Positions 8,341 through 19,529 of a stretch of 64,000 nucleotides of DNA are shown here, one piece after another; the first letter of the stretch is position 1; the number at the start of each line of letters is the position of its first letter. The notes under the pieces are model-generated. The model saw nothing but the letters and a program-made list of their open reading frames with translations, was not told the origin of the DNA and ran no database searches. This stretch comes from Guyanagaster necrorhizus (lineage: Eukaryota > Basidiomycota > Agaricomycetes > Agaricales > Physalacriaceae). The stretch covers positions 186,001 through 250,000 of the forward strand of contig NW_025064920.1 of NCBI RefSeq assembly GCF_019112545.1. Direction: 5' to 3'. A program made the translations under genes and the position numbers.

Positions 8341-8771
8341 TGTTACGATTTATTCCTTTTTCTTTCCTTTTTCTTTCCTTTTTACGCTGAGTCAGACACG
8401 AGACCATGGGAAGCTTAGTCAGCACAACTAGAACTCCCATCAAAACATAGTGACAGTCGTGCTCGACGACACAATCGACCTTTTATGTACGATAGCGACG
8501 CTCCAGGACAACAAGCACAATGGACGCAGACATACATAATAAGCAGTAGTATAATTAGCGGACAACTGTACAGTATTTAAGGACGGCAGCTCTTGCTGGA
8601 ATACCCCAGCTTCGAGCTAAAGTTTATTCACACCATTCTACCTCGAGTCTACTTCTGACCTTGAGTCACACCGTTCGGATATACATATAAGTGAACTCAG
8701 GTGATTCCCCGAAGTGCGAGGGAACATCTGTTTATCACGTGTATCAGTCCACGTGACGCTTGGGCCTAACA
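8341..8771 (+). repeat. 3' LTR of the near-intact element
   Basis: 431 bp, the same length as the 5' LTR and co-linear with it without gaps. By eye about ten differences, all C/T or G/A, nine of them at CpG in one of the two copies. This LTR keeps more CpG than the 5' LTR at most of those sites. Confidence 0.95.
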
Positions 8772-8776
8772 GATCT
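8772..8776 (+). repeat. Target-site duplication GATCT, right
   Basis: Partner of 685-689. The next bases resume the interrupted gag of the old copy. Confidence 0.93.
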
Positions 8777-9230
8777 CAGCCATAGTATCCCTGTCAGATA
8801 CGAGGAATGAAAGGCCAGGATCATCATTATATAGCAAGAATGACAATGACAGAAGGTGGAATCATCCACCCTATCATGAGATGGACACAAGACTCAGGGA
8901 CAGGGCTGAAAGCCCTCTACCTCCCAGGTGACCATGTCATCTAAGTCTGGTGGCTTAGTCCCAACTTCTCAATATGCTGAGAAGCGAACTGGTATGAGCA
9001 TGATGTATATCAGAACAGATAAGCCAATAGATGTGGATTGCCTCAAGAAAGGGAGAAAGTGTTTCAATTGTGGCTAAAAGGGTCATATGGCATGAAACTG
9101 TCCTCAGAAGAAGAACAAGCACACCTGAGAAGATATTCGGGTACAGATTGCCAAACTAATGAAGGAGGAATAAGACCTCAGTCAAGATGATAAGGCTGAG
9201 GAGGTAAAAGGTGAGGCTGAGCAGTAAGCA
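8777..9230 (+). pseudogene. gag 3' part of the old copy
   Basis: Resumes directly after the duplicated GATCT. Contains a damaged zinc knuckle (CFNCG, stop, KGHMA, stop, NCPQKKNKH) and then EDIRVQIAKLMKEE..AEEVKGEAEQ ending TAA at 9225-9227. The last stretch lies after the position where the young element has its gag stop. This suggests the ancestral Gag had an acidic/basic tail of about 35 residues after the knuckle. Confidence 0.85.
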
Positions 9231-11780
9231 GTTTTACTGACTTGGCCAAAGAAACAGATAATGAGTCACAAACTGCTGGACAGACTGACATTTTATTCTC
9301 TGTAGTACTATTCCTTATGCTTAAATTATGCGTGCATTCAAATATACCCAATCCCATTATTTCCTATTATGAATCACCTAAGAAACCGACTTCAACAACT
9401 CAAGCACTGATAAAGGGCTGAAGAGGGGCAGAGAGCCCCAAAGGTGTGTCATCATTAAAAGTTCATCAAGCTAAAAACCCAAAACAGATCAAACCACCTT
9501 CAGGCTGAACAAAGAACCCCACCAATTGGCTAAAGCCATTTGACACTGAATGGACTTGGCGAGCCATCAAAGATGCCAAGGACAAAGCAGCGGCAAAGGC
9601 AATACTCAGGAACTGGGTACACAAGATCCAAGCCAAAGAAGTGATCAACAAAATGATCACTGGAATGCAGGCTGCAGAATGATACCGAGCCTTAGAATAG
9701 CTTGACAAATTACATGGGCTACAAAAATTCATCCGATGATCCAAGTCTCCAGGACAAGATTTAGTGGCCAAAGCCCAGATTGAGATGTTAACATCTCGAT
9801 CAACCTATGCAGTCACTGCCCTGATTGACAGTGGCTGCACAGAGAGTTCCATCAATCGAGCCTTTGTCAACAGGCACTGACTACCCACTCAAGCAACAGT
9901 GGCACCTATCCCAGTCTATAATGCAGACAGAACAAAGAACCAGGCTAAATCGATTACCGAGTATATAGAGCTTAGGCTCACTATCGGCAATCATTCCAAA
10001 TGAATCAACCTAGTGGTAACTGAACTGGGGACCAAAGAGATCTTCCTCAGCCATGATTGGCTAATCAGACATAATCTGCTAATCAATTGGAAGACCAGCC
10101 ACATCATTTTTGCTTGATGTCATTGCTGGAAGATTCCATTTGAACTACTGGATCAAGATCCTGAGGATTGGTGGGATGAAGAGATGGAAGATGGTGAAAC
10201 AATTATTGCCGTCGACCTACAAAGGGCCATTAGCATTTGGGCAGTACACTATGCTAATGACCTAGCAGCAAAGGCCAATGCTAGAAAGAAGGAAAGGACA
10301 TTTGAGAAAATGGTATCCAAATGGGCATGTGACTATTGGGATTTATTCGAAAAAGAAAATTTTGATGAACTACCTGATGCAAAGCCCTGAGACCATGCCA
10401 TCAAATTGATCCCTAATGCTAATGCCAACCTAGATTGCAAGTGTTATCCACTAGGTAACAACAAACAACAGGAACTAGATAAGTTTCTCGAAGAAAACTT
10501 ATCTAGTGGAAAGATCTGACCATCAAAGTCACCGATGGCATCACCCTTCTTTTTCGTTAAAAAAAAGAATGGAAAACTTCGACCAGTACAGGATTATTGG
10601 AAGCTTAATGAGATGATGATCAAGAATTGTTATCCACTTCCACTGATTGCAGAGTTAATGGACAAACTCTGAGGCACCAAGTACTACACTAAACTAGATG
10701 TGTGATAGGGGTATAATAATGTATGCATCAAAGAAGGTGATGAGTGGAAGGCCACTTTTTGAACCAACTGCAGTTTGTTCGAGCTAACGGTTATGTTCTT
10801 TGGACTCACCAACTCACCAGCCACCTTTCAGTGGATGATGAATGACATCTTTAAGGATCTCATTGCCATGGAGAAGGTAATGATCTACTTGGATGACATA
10901 CTCATCATGTCCAAAACCAAAGAGGAACACTGAAGGATAGTATGGCAGGTACTGTCCTTAATGAGAAAGCATCACCTCTTCCTCAAGGCTGAAAAGTGTG
11001 AATTTGAGGTATTAGAAACTGAATACCTCAGAGTCATCATCAGCAAAGGAAGCATCAGGATGGACTCTGTCAAAGTGGCAGGAGTAACTGAATGGCCAGA
11101 GCTGACAAAGAAAAAGGAACTGCAATCCTTTCTAGGATTCACCAACTTCTACTGATGGTTTATCTGGGATTACAGCAAAATAGTCCAACCTATGATGCAA
11201 TTGACTGAGAACTCCTCATGGAGTTGGGGAATTTCCCAATGGTCAATGTTTAATGACCTTAAATGTCAACTGGCTGAAGATGTCATCCTAGCCATACCAA
11301 GCCAGGATGGAAGGTTCAGGATGGAGGCCAACTCTAGTGAAGGCACTATCAGAGCCATACTTTCACAAGAACAGGATGGCAAATGGTGACCAGTCGCCTT
11401 TATGTCAAAAGTGCTCACAGTAACTGAGCAGAACTATGAGATTTATGATAAAGAACTCCTTGCCATAATGCTCACTCTTGCCAAATGGCGGCATTATCTC
11501 ATTGGAGCCAATCATATCTTCAAGATCTAGACTGATCACCAAAACCTACAATACTTCCGACAACCCCAAAAGCTTAATTGCAGACAAGCCAGATAGGTTA
11601 CAGAATTATCTGAATATGAGTATATGCTGCATCACAAAGCTGGAGCAGCAAACAAGAAGGCTGATTTCCTCAGCTGCAGGGCAGACCACAACCAAGGAGG
11701 AGACAACAACAAGGAGGTCACACTATTATGACCTGAACACTTTCAAGCAATGATCATGCCGATGGAAGAAGAGATGCATG
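9231..11780 (+). pseudogene. pol remnant (protease, RT, RNase H) of the old copy
   Basis: Protease DSG motif near 9825-9850 and a HDWLI block near 10053. A TGA sits at the same codon as the young element's 5206-5208 TGA (old copy TTT GCT TGA TGT). RT is recognisable from 10380 (LIPNANANLDCK) through YLDDILIMSK (about 10888-10920), and RNase H ends about 11700. Stops fall mainly at former CGA codons. Several short frames of 60-90 codons remain open, the best at 10184-10390 and 10961-11155. Confidence 0.88.
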
Positions 11781-13312
11781 AACACATCAAGAGTGCCACT
11801 TGGGATTCTTGCAAGTGGGATCAGAGGATTGCTCTATCATTAAATCATGAATGAGGGCTGAAAAAAGAAGAGGAATTGATTCACTATGATAGATGAATCT
11901 ACATCCCAAGGGATCAGGGACTTTGAGGTGACATCATTGCCATCTATCATGATCACATGACCACTGGACATCCAGAGATCACCAAGACCAAGGAATTAGT
12001 CTTGAGAGAATATTGGTGGCCAAAAATAGACTATAATATCACCTGATATGTCAAGGCTTGTGAAGTCTGCCAACAAGACAAGACTTCAACACAACCCAGA
12101 GCAGCCCCACTCCACCCAAATGAGGTCCCTTCATCACCATGGACCCACATCTCAGTGGATATAATAACCGGACTTCCTGAAAGTGACAGCTATGATGCTA
12201 TTATCATCATAGTCGATTGCTTCTCGAAGGTGATCATTCTGATCGCCTATTCAATGGAACTCACATCAGAAGGATGGGCAAAGATACTATGGGATGAGGT
12301 ATATGCAAAATATGGCATGCCTCAAGTAGTGATTTCAGACAGAGGACCACAATTTGTCTCCAAATTCTTGGATGACTTATACCGGTTACTCAACATCAAA
12401 CAAAATGCCTCAATGGTATATCATCTGCAAACAGATGGCCAAATGGAATGGGCCAACCAAGAAATTGAAAAGTATCTCTGACTTTTCATCAGCTATTGAC
12501 AGGATGACTGGATGGAATGGCTAGCACTAGCCACATTCCAACACAATAACAGGATTCACTCAGCAATGAGAAAAACACCATTCTTTGTGAATTATGGATG
12601 GAACCCACTAGTTGCACAAACAGAACAGATCTATATGATGACACCAGCATCAATGGACTTTGCAACGATAATGGCAAAGATTTATGAGGAAACCAAGAGA
12701 GCCCTAGAAAAAGCTGCTTCAACAATGAAGAAGCAGTATGACAAACATCGATGGACAGCACATCAATATTCAACCAATGACAAAGTCTGGTTGGATACAA
12801 TAAATCTCCACCTACTGAGACCAAAGCAGAAGCTCACAGACAAATGGACAGGACCATTCAAAATTGTCACCAAAATCAGCAACTCCACATATAGGTTGCA
12901 ACTACCAGCAACATGAAAAGTTTATAATGTTTTTAATGAAACATTATTGACACTATACATTGCTCCAGCCTTCTCAAACTAAGAATGGCCACCACTGCTA
13001 CTGGCAGAGCTCATCGACGATGAAGAACATTATGAAATTGATGAAGTGCTAAATCACAAAATCCAAAGGGTTAAAGCATGAGGTGGAGGCATGAAAACAA
13101 CCGTTGACTACCTAGTCAGCTGGAAAGGCTATGGACCAGAATCAAACCAATGGGTCAATGAAAAATACATGAATGTGGAGAAGGCCATTCAAGATTATGA
13201 GCACAAAATCAACAAGATTGATGTGGAGGGGATCATGTTCAATATTATATCTGCAAAACAGATGCCAATGATGGGTCCAGCAGATCAGCCACCTGCAAAC
13301 AGCAGAGGATAA
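11781..13312 (+). pseudogene. Integrase and chromodomain remnant of the old copy
   Basis: Integrase HHCC region near 11940-12090. A core frame stays open at 12155-12481 (DIITGLPESDSYDAII; ISDRGPQFVSKF; TDGQMEWANQ, where the expected Glu-Arg reads Glu-replaced). Integrase C-terminal part 12512-12916 and a chromodomain at 13020-13200 (VDYLVSWKGYGPESNQW). Its TDGQ supports Gly as the ancestral residue where the young element has Arg. A short tail of about 40 codons after the chromodomain ends at TAA 13310-13312. Confidence 0.85.
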
Positions 13313-13475
13313 ATTACATCCAACAACATGGCAACAACAGAAAAGGAGAGTATATCTAGCCAGATATATATTAACCAACCTGCCAGAAATGGTGTGGAGA
13401 TCAATCAACTCACAACAGAACCGGCAGACTTACTCTAACTTAACTATTGGGACAATAGTTTTAAGGAGGAGGTAA

Positions 13476-13997
13476 TATTATGATTTTTCCTATTTTCTTT
13501 TCCTTTTCCTTCAGAAATGACCTCTATCCTTGCTTAGTCAGGGCACTTAGGCCAGCACTTAGAACCATGGGAATGCTTAGCTCAGCAACCCAGTCATTCA
13601 TTGTCTTATCGTGCTGCTGTGTACTGTGAAGAGAGAGATAATACTCCTTTTGTTCTCCAACTGTGGTGTAGCAGTAACAGCACAACAGCAAGACAACAGC
13701 CTTTGTGGAGAGCCTGGCAACAGCAGGGGTAACAGCTCTACAGCAGAACAATATCTTTTGTGAACAGTTATTAATAGCTAGATAACAGAACAGTATTTAA
13801 GTAGCACTATTTTTGCTGTAGTAGTTCCAGCATTAAGCTAAAGTTTATTCTTCACTATCTACTCTTGAGCTCAAGCTTCTTGCCATGCCTTGAACCACTA
13901 CTGCTATTACCTTGTGAACTCAGTCAGTCTAACCTGAAGTGCGAGGTTCTAAACTGTTTATCATGTGTTAATAGTCATGTGGAATTTGGGCTTAACA
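13476..13997 (+). repeat. 3' LTR of the old copy
   Basis: Begins TATTATGATTTTTCC directly after the purine tract AAGGAGGAGGTAA and ends GGGCTTAACA. 522 bp against 431 in the young element. It keeps GTATTTAAG and the AGCATTAAGCTAAAG homologue of the self-primer site. The first base pair of the terminal TG has decayed to TA. Confidence 0.85.
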
Positions 13998-14002
13998 GAA
14001 TC

Positions 14003-14868
14003 ATGATGCAAAATTAGCTTACAATTCCTCAAATGAATGGGGCAGTCTGCTCTGGGCTGTTCCCAGACAAAGCTTCCTCTGCATCTTGGCCATTGGAGAC
14101 CTTTTTTCACTCTCTGACAACTTGAACATGATTCTTTGCTTGCAATGCTGCTATCTATAGTATTCCAAGTATCAGCAGATCATGTATTAATGATAATGCA
14201 GACACCATACCTTGAGCTTTCCCTTCAACCCATTGATTTCCTTTTGGTACTCATATGCTATCATCCAGATTCTCCTCCCATTATTCACATAGCAAACCCA
14301 AGAAGAAATATCTGTCAAGAAGAGCTTTTCATGTGCTTGAAAAAGCTTTTCTTTCAGTGTCAAGACTTTGATTCAAAGTCTGGTGATGTTTATTAGACCA
14401 TGGGTGAACAAGAAAGTAATATGGAGGGGATTACTCATAGACATTAGCAATGTTGAAACTGGTGGTATCATCTATCATGCTCTTATATGCATTGTGGCAG
14501 GCAATTGTAGCCTTGGTGGTTTCCTTGAATGTTTTCACACTGAATCAGGTTTAAATGGTGGCAGCAAGATTCATATGAATGAGTAGATGAAAATAGAGAT
14601 GAGAAGTACTATCAGCTTATATCTAATGAAATTAGTTGCATGTCAAAAGAGGATGTTCTTTTCTGTAAGCACAGAAAAAGTCAAGAAATGAGAGATGAAA
14701 AAATTCTCAATGTGAAACCTCACCATCTGAAAGATTTTGCTGAAAATGTTGAAAGGTTTCAGGAAGAAATATATTTCAATGATAAGACTCCTTATAGAGT
14801 ACCAGAGGCAGAATAGATTGATAATGGAAAACAAGCTACAACAATCAGCAAACCTATTATCATGAGAC
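14003..14868. other. AT-rich, CpG-poor interval, origin unclear
   Basis: No gene recognised. Plus-strand frame about 14590-14814 stays open (KYYQLISNEISCMSKEDV and onwards) and is charged, but matches no family I know. CpG is as rare as in the flanking dead retrotransposons, so it is probably part of another decayed element. Confidence 0.4.
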
Positions 14869-15222
14869 TGTCAGATGACAATCAAACAATCACAAATGCA
14901 ATGCACTGCAACAGCCAGAGTCTGACACTAACTGAAGGTAAAGCAGAAGGATGAGGATGAGAATGTATAGGATGATGATAAGGGAAAGGAGTTATTGAGA
15001 TTGATAGACTATGACTGCCAGTGTTGGTACTGAAGTGATAGTCACACCAAGAGTTTAGAAGTTTGATCAGTATATTGATCTTAGCTTGAAACTAGGGTAT
15101 ATCACTATATACTATTGATTTAAATACTGTATAGAAAAGTCTTGGCAATCTCAATCAAGCCATGTCTCAGTGCCTCAAACTAAGCCTTGGCTGGATATGA
15201 TTTAGAGGCTAAAATCATGACA
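14869..15222 (-). repeat. 3' LTR of the second-family element
   Basis: On the plus strand the segment begins TGTCAGATGACA and ends AAAATCATGACA, so the minus-strand LTR starts TGTCATGATT and ends TGACA (terminal inverted repeat TGTCA/TGACA). It is preceded on the minus strand by a purine tract (GAAGAGAGAGTAA). It contains CAGTATTTAAAT and, about 40 nt on, AGTTTCAAGCTAAG, resembling the TATA and self-primer layout of the first family. Confidence 0.7.
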
Positions 15223-15529
15223 TTACTCTCTCTTCAAGGCAATCATCCTAATTGCTCAGAAGAGCCTTGGAAATAAGATGACAGCTTCATCTTTTCTATT
15301 GATCTCTGCTGAGATGTTATGCATCCAGTTTAGAGAAAATGATTAGACTATGAGCATACCTGTCTTGATTTTGTTGATGTTTCTCCACATATAAAGCTTC
15401 TTGGCTTTGAATAGATGTTGTTTGAGTTTGAAGGGGAGCTTTTGAGTCCTGATGTAGTCTGACTTGTCAAACATCAGTTGTCTAAGCCTGATATTGTTCA
15501 CTGTAGTAAGTGGGTTCTGTGCTGCATGA

Positions 15530-16800
15530 TACTTTGTTATGAGCTTTTTCACATGTGGAGGTCCTTTTCAGCATATTAGCAGTTTTCCTCATTACCATAT
15601 CTCCTGAAATGAATGAGAAACCACTGTTTTTGATAACAAATTTTATTATCAAGAACTGCATTAATCTTGTATTCATCTTCATCATTCATGACTATTGGTT
15701 TAGATGGTGGTGGTACTCTCTGGTTGGGAAACTCTGCTATTCAGAATGGTTTAAGATGGGTTTCATTAAAGACAGAATGGATTTTTCATGTCTTTGGGAT
15801 AGCTAATTCATATGTCTCATTGCCTACTTTTTTTATGATCTTGAAAGGGCCTTCAAACTTATCATCTAACTTCTTTATCTTCCTGTCTATCTTCAGATTC
15901 TTCATATTTAGCATAATTATATCACTTGGCTGGTAGTCTCTCACCAGTGCCTTTTTCTTGTTATATTGTCTCTTTAAAGACTCTGCTGCCTTGTGCAATG
16001 GACATTCAGCTTTATTATGAATTTTCTTCATCTCTGCTGTAAAGTCTTTTGCCTAGAATACTTAGATTTCCCTTTATAAGAGGCTTATCTCAGTATTCAG
16101 ATAGATTTCAGTGTTTACATAAAATGAGCTGTAGCTTGTTGATGAATTTTCATGGTTATTATAGGCAAATCCTGCCATTGAGAGCCACTCTACCCAATCA
16201 TCTTGCTAGTGATTTATGAAAATCCTGAGATACTTTTTAATTTCTTTATTGACCCACTCTATCTATCTATTAGTCTGAAGATGATATGCCATTGAGGGAT
16301 TCCTGGTGATTCTGAGCAACTTGTAAAGTTCTTTGATAAACTGCAATATAGACTGTGAGTTATAATCTGAGATTATCTTATCAGAGAGCCTGTGATAGAT
16401 GTATATATGATCTCACAACAAATGTGCCCAGCTCTCAGCATTCAAATTCATATTTGTTGCAATTGAAATCAGTTTTTTGGAAAACCAGTCTGTCACTGCT
16501 AAAATAGCATTATACCTCTTGGACTCAGGAAGAGGCTCCATCATATCAACTGAGATTATCTTTCACCTGTTGGAAGAAACCTTATTAGAGTGTAGTGATG
16601 CTGCTCACTGCTGAGTGCTTAGTTTTACCCTCTGACACATCTTGCATTTTCTGACATATGCTTTCACTGGTTGTCTGAGACCAGGCCACTAATAATTGTA
16701 TATGATCAATTCTTGTGTCTTAGTAATTTCTGAATGATCTGCCATCACATGATCATAGCATGTTGTGGTGATTTCTCTATGTAGCTTTTTGTTGATGGAA
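15530..16800 (-). pseudogene. Integrase and chromodomain remnant, second family
   Basis: Minus strand. Chromodomain remnant about 15540-15700 (DEYKINAVLDNK, then WFLIHF and YGNEENC). Integrase C-terminal domain 15786-16031 (KLDDKFEGPFKIIKKVGNETYEL). Core and zinc-finger remnants lie at about 16150-16800. Multiple stops and frameshifts. Confidence 0.78.
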
Positions 16801-17029
16801 ATATATAGTCATGGAAATAGCATACCTTCTCTTTAAGAGTACATCTGTTCTCCTTCTTGTTGAGTGTCAGATGTACCATCTTCTTCACTGACTTCTTTTC
16901 TCAGTGAACCTTCTTTAGAATTTCTGAAGCTATGAGAAAAATCATTGTATTTGCATAAAACAGCTCTGGCTTGAGAATAACAATTTCTTCATTGTTGTTT
17001 CCTCTCTGATCATAGTCAGCTCATTGACT

Positions 17030-18550
17030 GAGTAGATTAGCCTTCTTATTAGCAGTACCAGATTTGTGATGAAGTGTGAAATGATATTCAGCCAGCTCTG
17101 TCACTCAGCACACTTGTCTGCAGTTTAGCTTCTGTGGTTTTTTGAAATACTGGAGATTTTGATGGTCTGTCCAGATTTCAAACTCATACTTGGTGTTCAT
17201 GAGATAATAGTGCCATTTGTTTAAGGTAGTCATAATAGCCAGTAACTTTTTGTCATAGATTTCATAGTTGTGCTCTGTTGTAAATAGTGCCTTAGACAAA
17301 TATGCTATGGATTTCTATTGCCTGCTCTGCTCCTGACTGAGAATGGCTCCAAGAGCCTCTTCCAATGCATCAGCTTCTACCTTGAATTTTCTATTGTTGA
17401 TCAGAATAGCAAGGATCATGTCTGAGCAGATCTGGTGTTTGATCTCTTAGAATGCTTGTTCCTGTATGTCTTCTCACTTCCACTTGGCATTCTTGATGAG
17501 TTTGGTCAGTAGAAAAGCTATCTTACTGTAGCCTTTGATAAAGCATTGATAGAAGTTTGCAAATCCTAAAAAGAATTGCAACTCTTGTTTCTTGATAAGG
17601 ATTGGCTATTCTTGTACTTCTGCTGTTTTCACTGGATTCATTCACAGCCTTCCTTCTGAGATGATGAGGCCAAGATACTCTGTTTTGAGAGTTTCAAATT
17701 CGCATTTTTCTGGTTTGAGATACAATTTGTTCTCTCATAGTATCTGTAGTACTTGCCACATGATCTTACAGTGTTCCTGGAGTATTTTCAAGAAGATCAT
17801 TATATCATCTAGATAGATAGTGATCCTTCTTTGGATGATTAGGTCTCAGAATATATTATTTATCATCATCTGAAAAGTGATAAGTGAATTTGTAGATCCA
17901 AAAAACATTACCAGCAGCTTAAACAACTCTTGATTAGTTTGAAATGCTGCTTTTCACTCATCTCCTTCCTTGATCTGGATATTATTATACCCCCATCATA
18001 CATCTAGTTTGATGAAATACCAAATGCCTGACAGTTTATTGATAAGCTCTGAAATAAGTGGGAGTGGATATTGATTCTTGATTGTCAGATTATTCAGCTT
18101 TTGATAGTCTTATACAGGTTTTAGTTTTCTATCCTTCTTTTTGACAAAAAAAAAGAGTGGAACCATAGAGATTTGGATACTTGGATTCTTCCACTGATCA
18201 AGTTCTCATTAGGAAACTTGTCTAGCTCTTCTTGCTCTGTCTGCTTGAGCAGATATATCTTGCAGTCCAGGTTGATATCAGCACTAGAGATCAGCTTGAT
18301 TGCATGGCTCTAAGACTTTTATAGCAGTAATTCATTGAAGTTTTCTTTACTGAAGATATCATGATAGTCTTTATAATGTTCAGAGACCATTTCTTCAAAT
18401 GACTTCTTTGGCTTTTTCATGTAAGTTTTAGCTGCTAACTCATTGGACATAGTTTTATTGCCTATATCTCTATAGCAGGCTGGAAGTCTACTATCAGCAG
18501 GTGGTCTTCCTTGTTTAGTTCTTTCTAGATCATATTTTCTGATCAATCCT
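17030..18550 (-). pseudogene. RT and RNase H remnant, second family
   Basis: Minus strand. RNase H 17105-17299 (NYEIYDKKLLAIM; FEIWTDHQNLQYFKKPQKLNCRQ). RT about 17590-18200, with homologues of the LDV-W-GYNN and YLDD regions interrupted by stops. The N-terminal linker stays open at 18319-18546 (KSFEEMVSEHYKDYHDIFSKENFNEL), matching FEEMVPEWARDFRDLFEKESFDEL in the young element. Confidence 0.8.
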
Positions 18551-19002
18551 GGTCAGGATGTGTCCACTGCTATCTGATGTGAGTGTATCCATAAAAAATA
18601 ACTTCTCTGCTTTTCCAATCCATCCACAGATTGTGCTTTTTAAGCTAATCATATTTTAGGAATACTTTTTGGTTATGAAGATGAGTGATGGTAAAGTTGA
18701 TCCATTTAACATGCTTATCACCTGTGGTCATTCAGAGTTTGCAGTACTCTGATATGAAGCCTCTCACATTGAGCATTCCATCAGCATTGTAGATTGAAAT
18801 AGGTCTAGTGATCTTCCTTATGTTGAATCCACTTTTTTTGACAAAGTCTTTATTAATAGAGCTGCTCATACAGCCACTATCTAGAAGTGTCTTGGTGCTA
18901 ACCAGTTGGTGAGTGTCTAGTGTTTTTAGTTGTATATGGATGACAGTCTTATTGTCTCCTTTTTCTTGGATGTACTTTTTGGATTGATGTAACTCTTCTA
19001 TC
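18551..19002 (-). pseudogene. Protease remnant, second family, cut at 19002
   Basis: Minus strand, first readable codons IEELHQSKKYIQEKGDNKTVIH, then the DSG motif (KTLLDSGCMSSSINKDFV, about 18850-18900), ISIYNADGMLNVRGF and LKKHNLWMDWK. It is cut off at 19002, where a first-family LTR starts. The insertion therefore hit the pol gene of this element. Confidence 0.8.
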
Positions 19003-19471
19003 TGTTATGATTTTTCCATCTTTTACCTGTTCTTTATTCAATTAATCCATATTTATGCTTAGTCAGAGTGGCTAACCAAGCATTTAGGATTGTGGGACTC
19101 ACTTAGTCACCATAATAGGCTAAGTTGGCCATTGTCCTTTGACATATCACAATGCTCTTAACAGCAGACAATATGCTTTTATAGATGGTAATGACACTCA
19201 AGGACAAAGAGTGTAGCAATTTAGAAATACACAATTAGTAGTTATATTTTTACTTTACCTTTGAAACAGTATATAAGTAGTATAGCTCTTGCTGTAGATA
19301 CCCAGCTTCAAGCTAAAGTTTATTCTTCTACCATTCTATCTTGAGCTACTTGCAATGGCCTTGAGACACAACATCATATGAACACATATAGTGAATTTGA
19401 ATGGGACTGTACAAATACAATACAGCATTCATTTATCATATGTTTAGGTCATGTGTTGCTTAGACTTAACA
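19003..19471 (+). repeat. 5' LTR of copy A
   Basis: Starts TGTTATGATTTTTCC and ends TAGACTTAACA, 469 bp. Contains GTATATAAG and AGCTTCAAGCTAA (19304-19316). The primer site after it (19473-19485, TTAGCTCAAAGCT) now mismatches that sequence at the two former CpG bases. Confidence 0.85.
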
Positions 19472-19529
19472 ATTAGCTCAAAGCTGATGCTTTCCTTTCC
19501 TTATGCACAATAAGCATGAAGGAAACTGA

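Larger units (their letters stand above)
690..8771 (+). mobile_element. Near-intact Ty3/Gypsy chromovirus with self-priming signals
   Basis: Complete LTR retrotransposon of 8,082 bp. Two 431-bp LTRs (690-1120 and 8341-8771) begin TGTTA and end TAACA, and are flanked by the 5-bp direct repeat GATCT (685-689 and 8772-8776). Internal order is a small membrane ORF, gag with zinc knuckle, aspartic protease, reverse transcriptase, RNase H, integrase and chromodomain. Protease-RT-RNaseH-integrase order plus a C-terminal chromodomain define a chromovirus. It is inserted into the gag of an older relative, whose reading resumes at 8777. The two LTRs differ at about ten sites, all transitions and nine at CpG, so it is young but not brand new. 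Stops at 4310-4312 and 5206-5208 may be decay or recoding. Confidence 0.95.
8772..13997 (+). mobile_element. Old CpG-depleted chromovirus copy, right part with 3' LTR
   Basis: Continuation of the copy at 1-689. In order: end of gag with zinc knuckle (CFNCG, stop, KGHMA near 9060-9100), protease (DSGCTESSIN near 9825), RT (YLDDILIMSKT near 10888), RNase H, integrase with HHCC and DDE motifs, chromodomain (13020-13200) and 3' LTR. Dozens of TGA/TAG codons correspond to CGA or TGG in the young element, so it cannot encode pol. The pattern is what CpG deamination produces. Nucleotide similarity to the young element is high throughout, so they are one family. Confidence 0.92.
14869..19002 (-). mobile_element. 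Decayed second-family chromovirus, minus strand, 5'-truncated
   Basis: Reading right to left: protease, RT, RNase H, integrase and chromodomain remnants, then a 354-bp LTR. Sequence is related to, but clearly different from, the family at 690-8771 (for example protease LLDSGCMSSSIN and RNase H FEIWTDHQNLQYFKKPQKL). CpG is nearly absent and stops are frequent. Its 5' part (gag, 5' LTR) is missing because a first-family copy begins at 19003, inside the protease region. Confidence 0.85.

Noticed and set aside
13998..14002. GAATC follows the old copy's 3' LTR and GAATC also precedes copy B's 5' LTR (21571-21575), as if they were one target duplication.
   Set aside because: The bases after 14002 do not continue copy A's gag, so the match is best taken as chance; a 5-bp match is weak.
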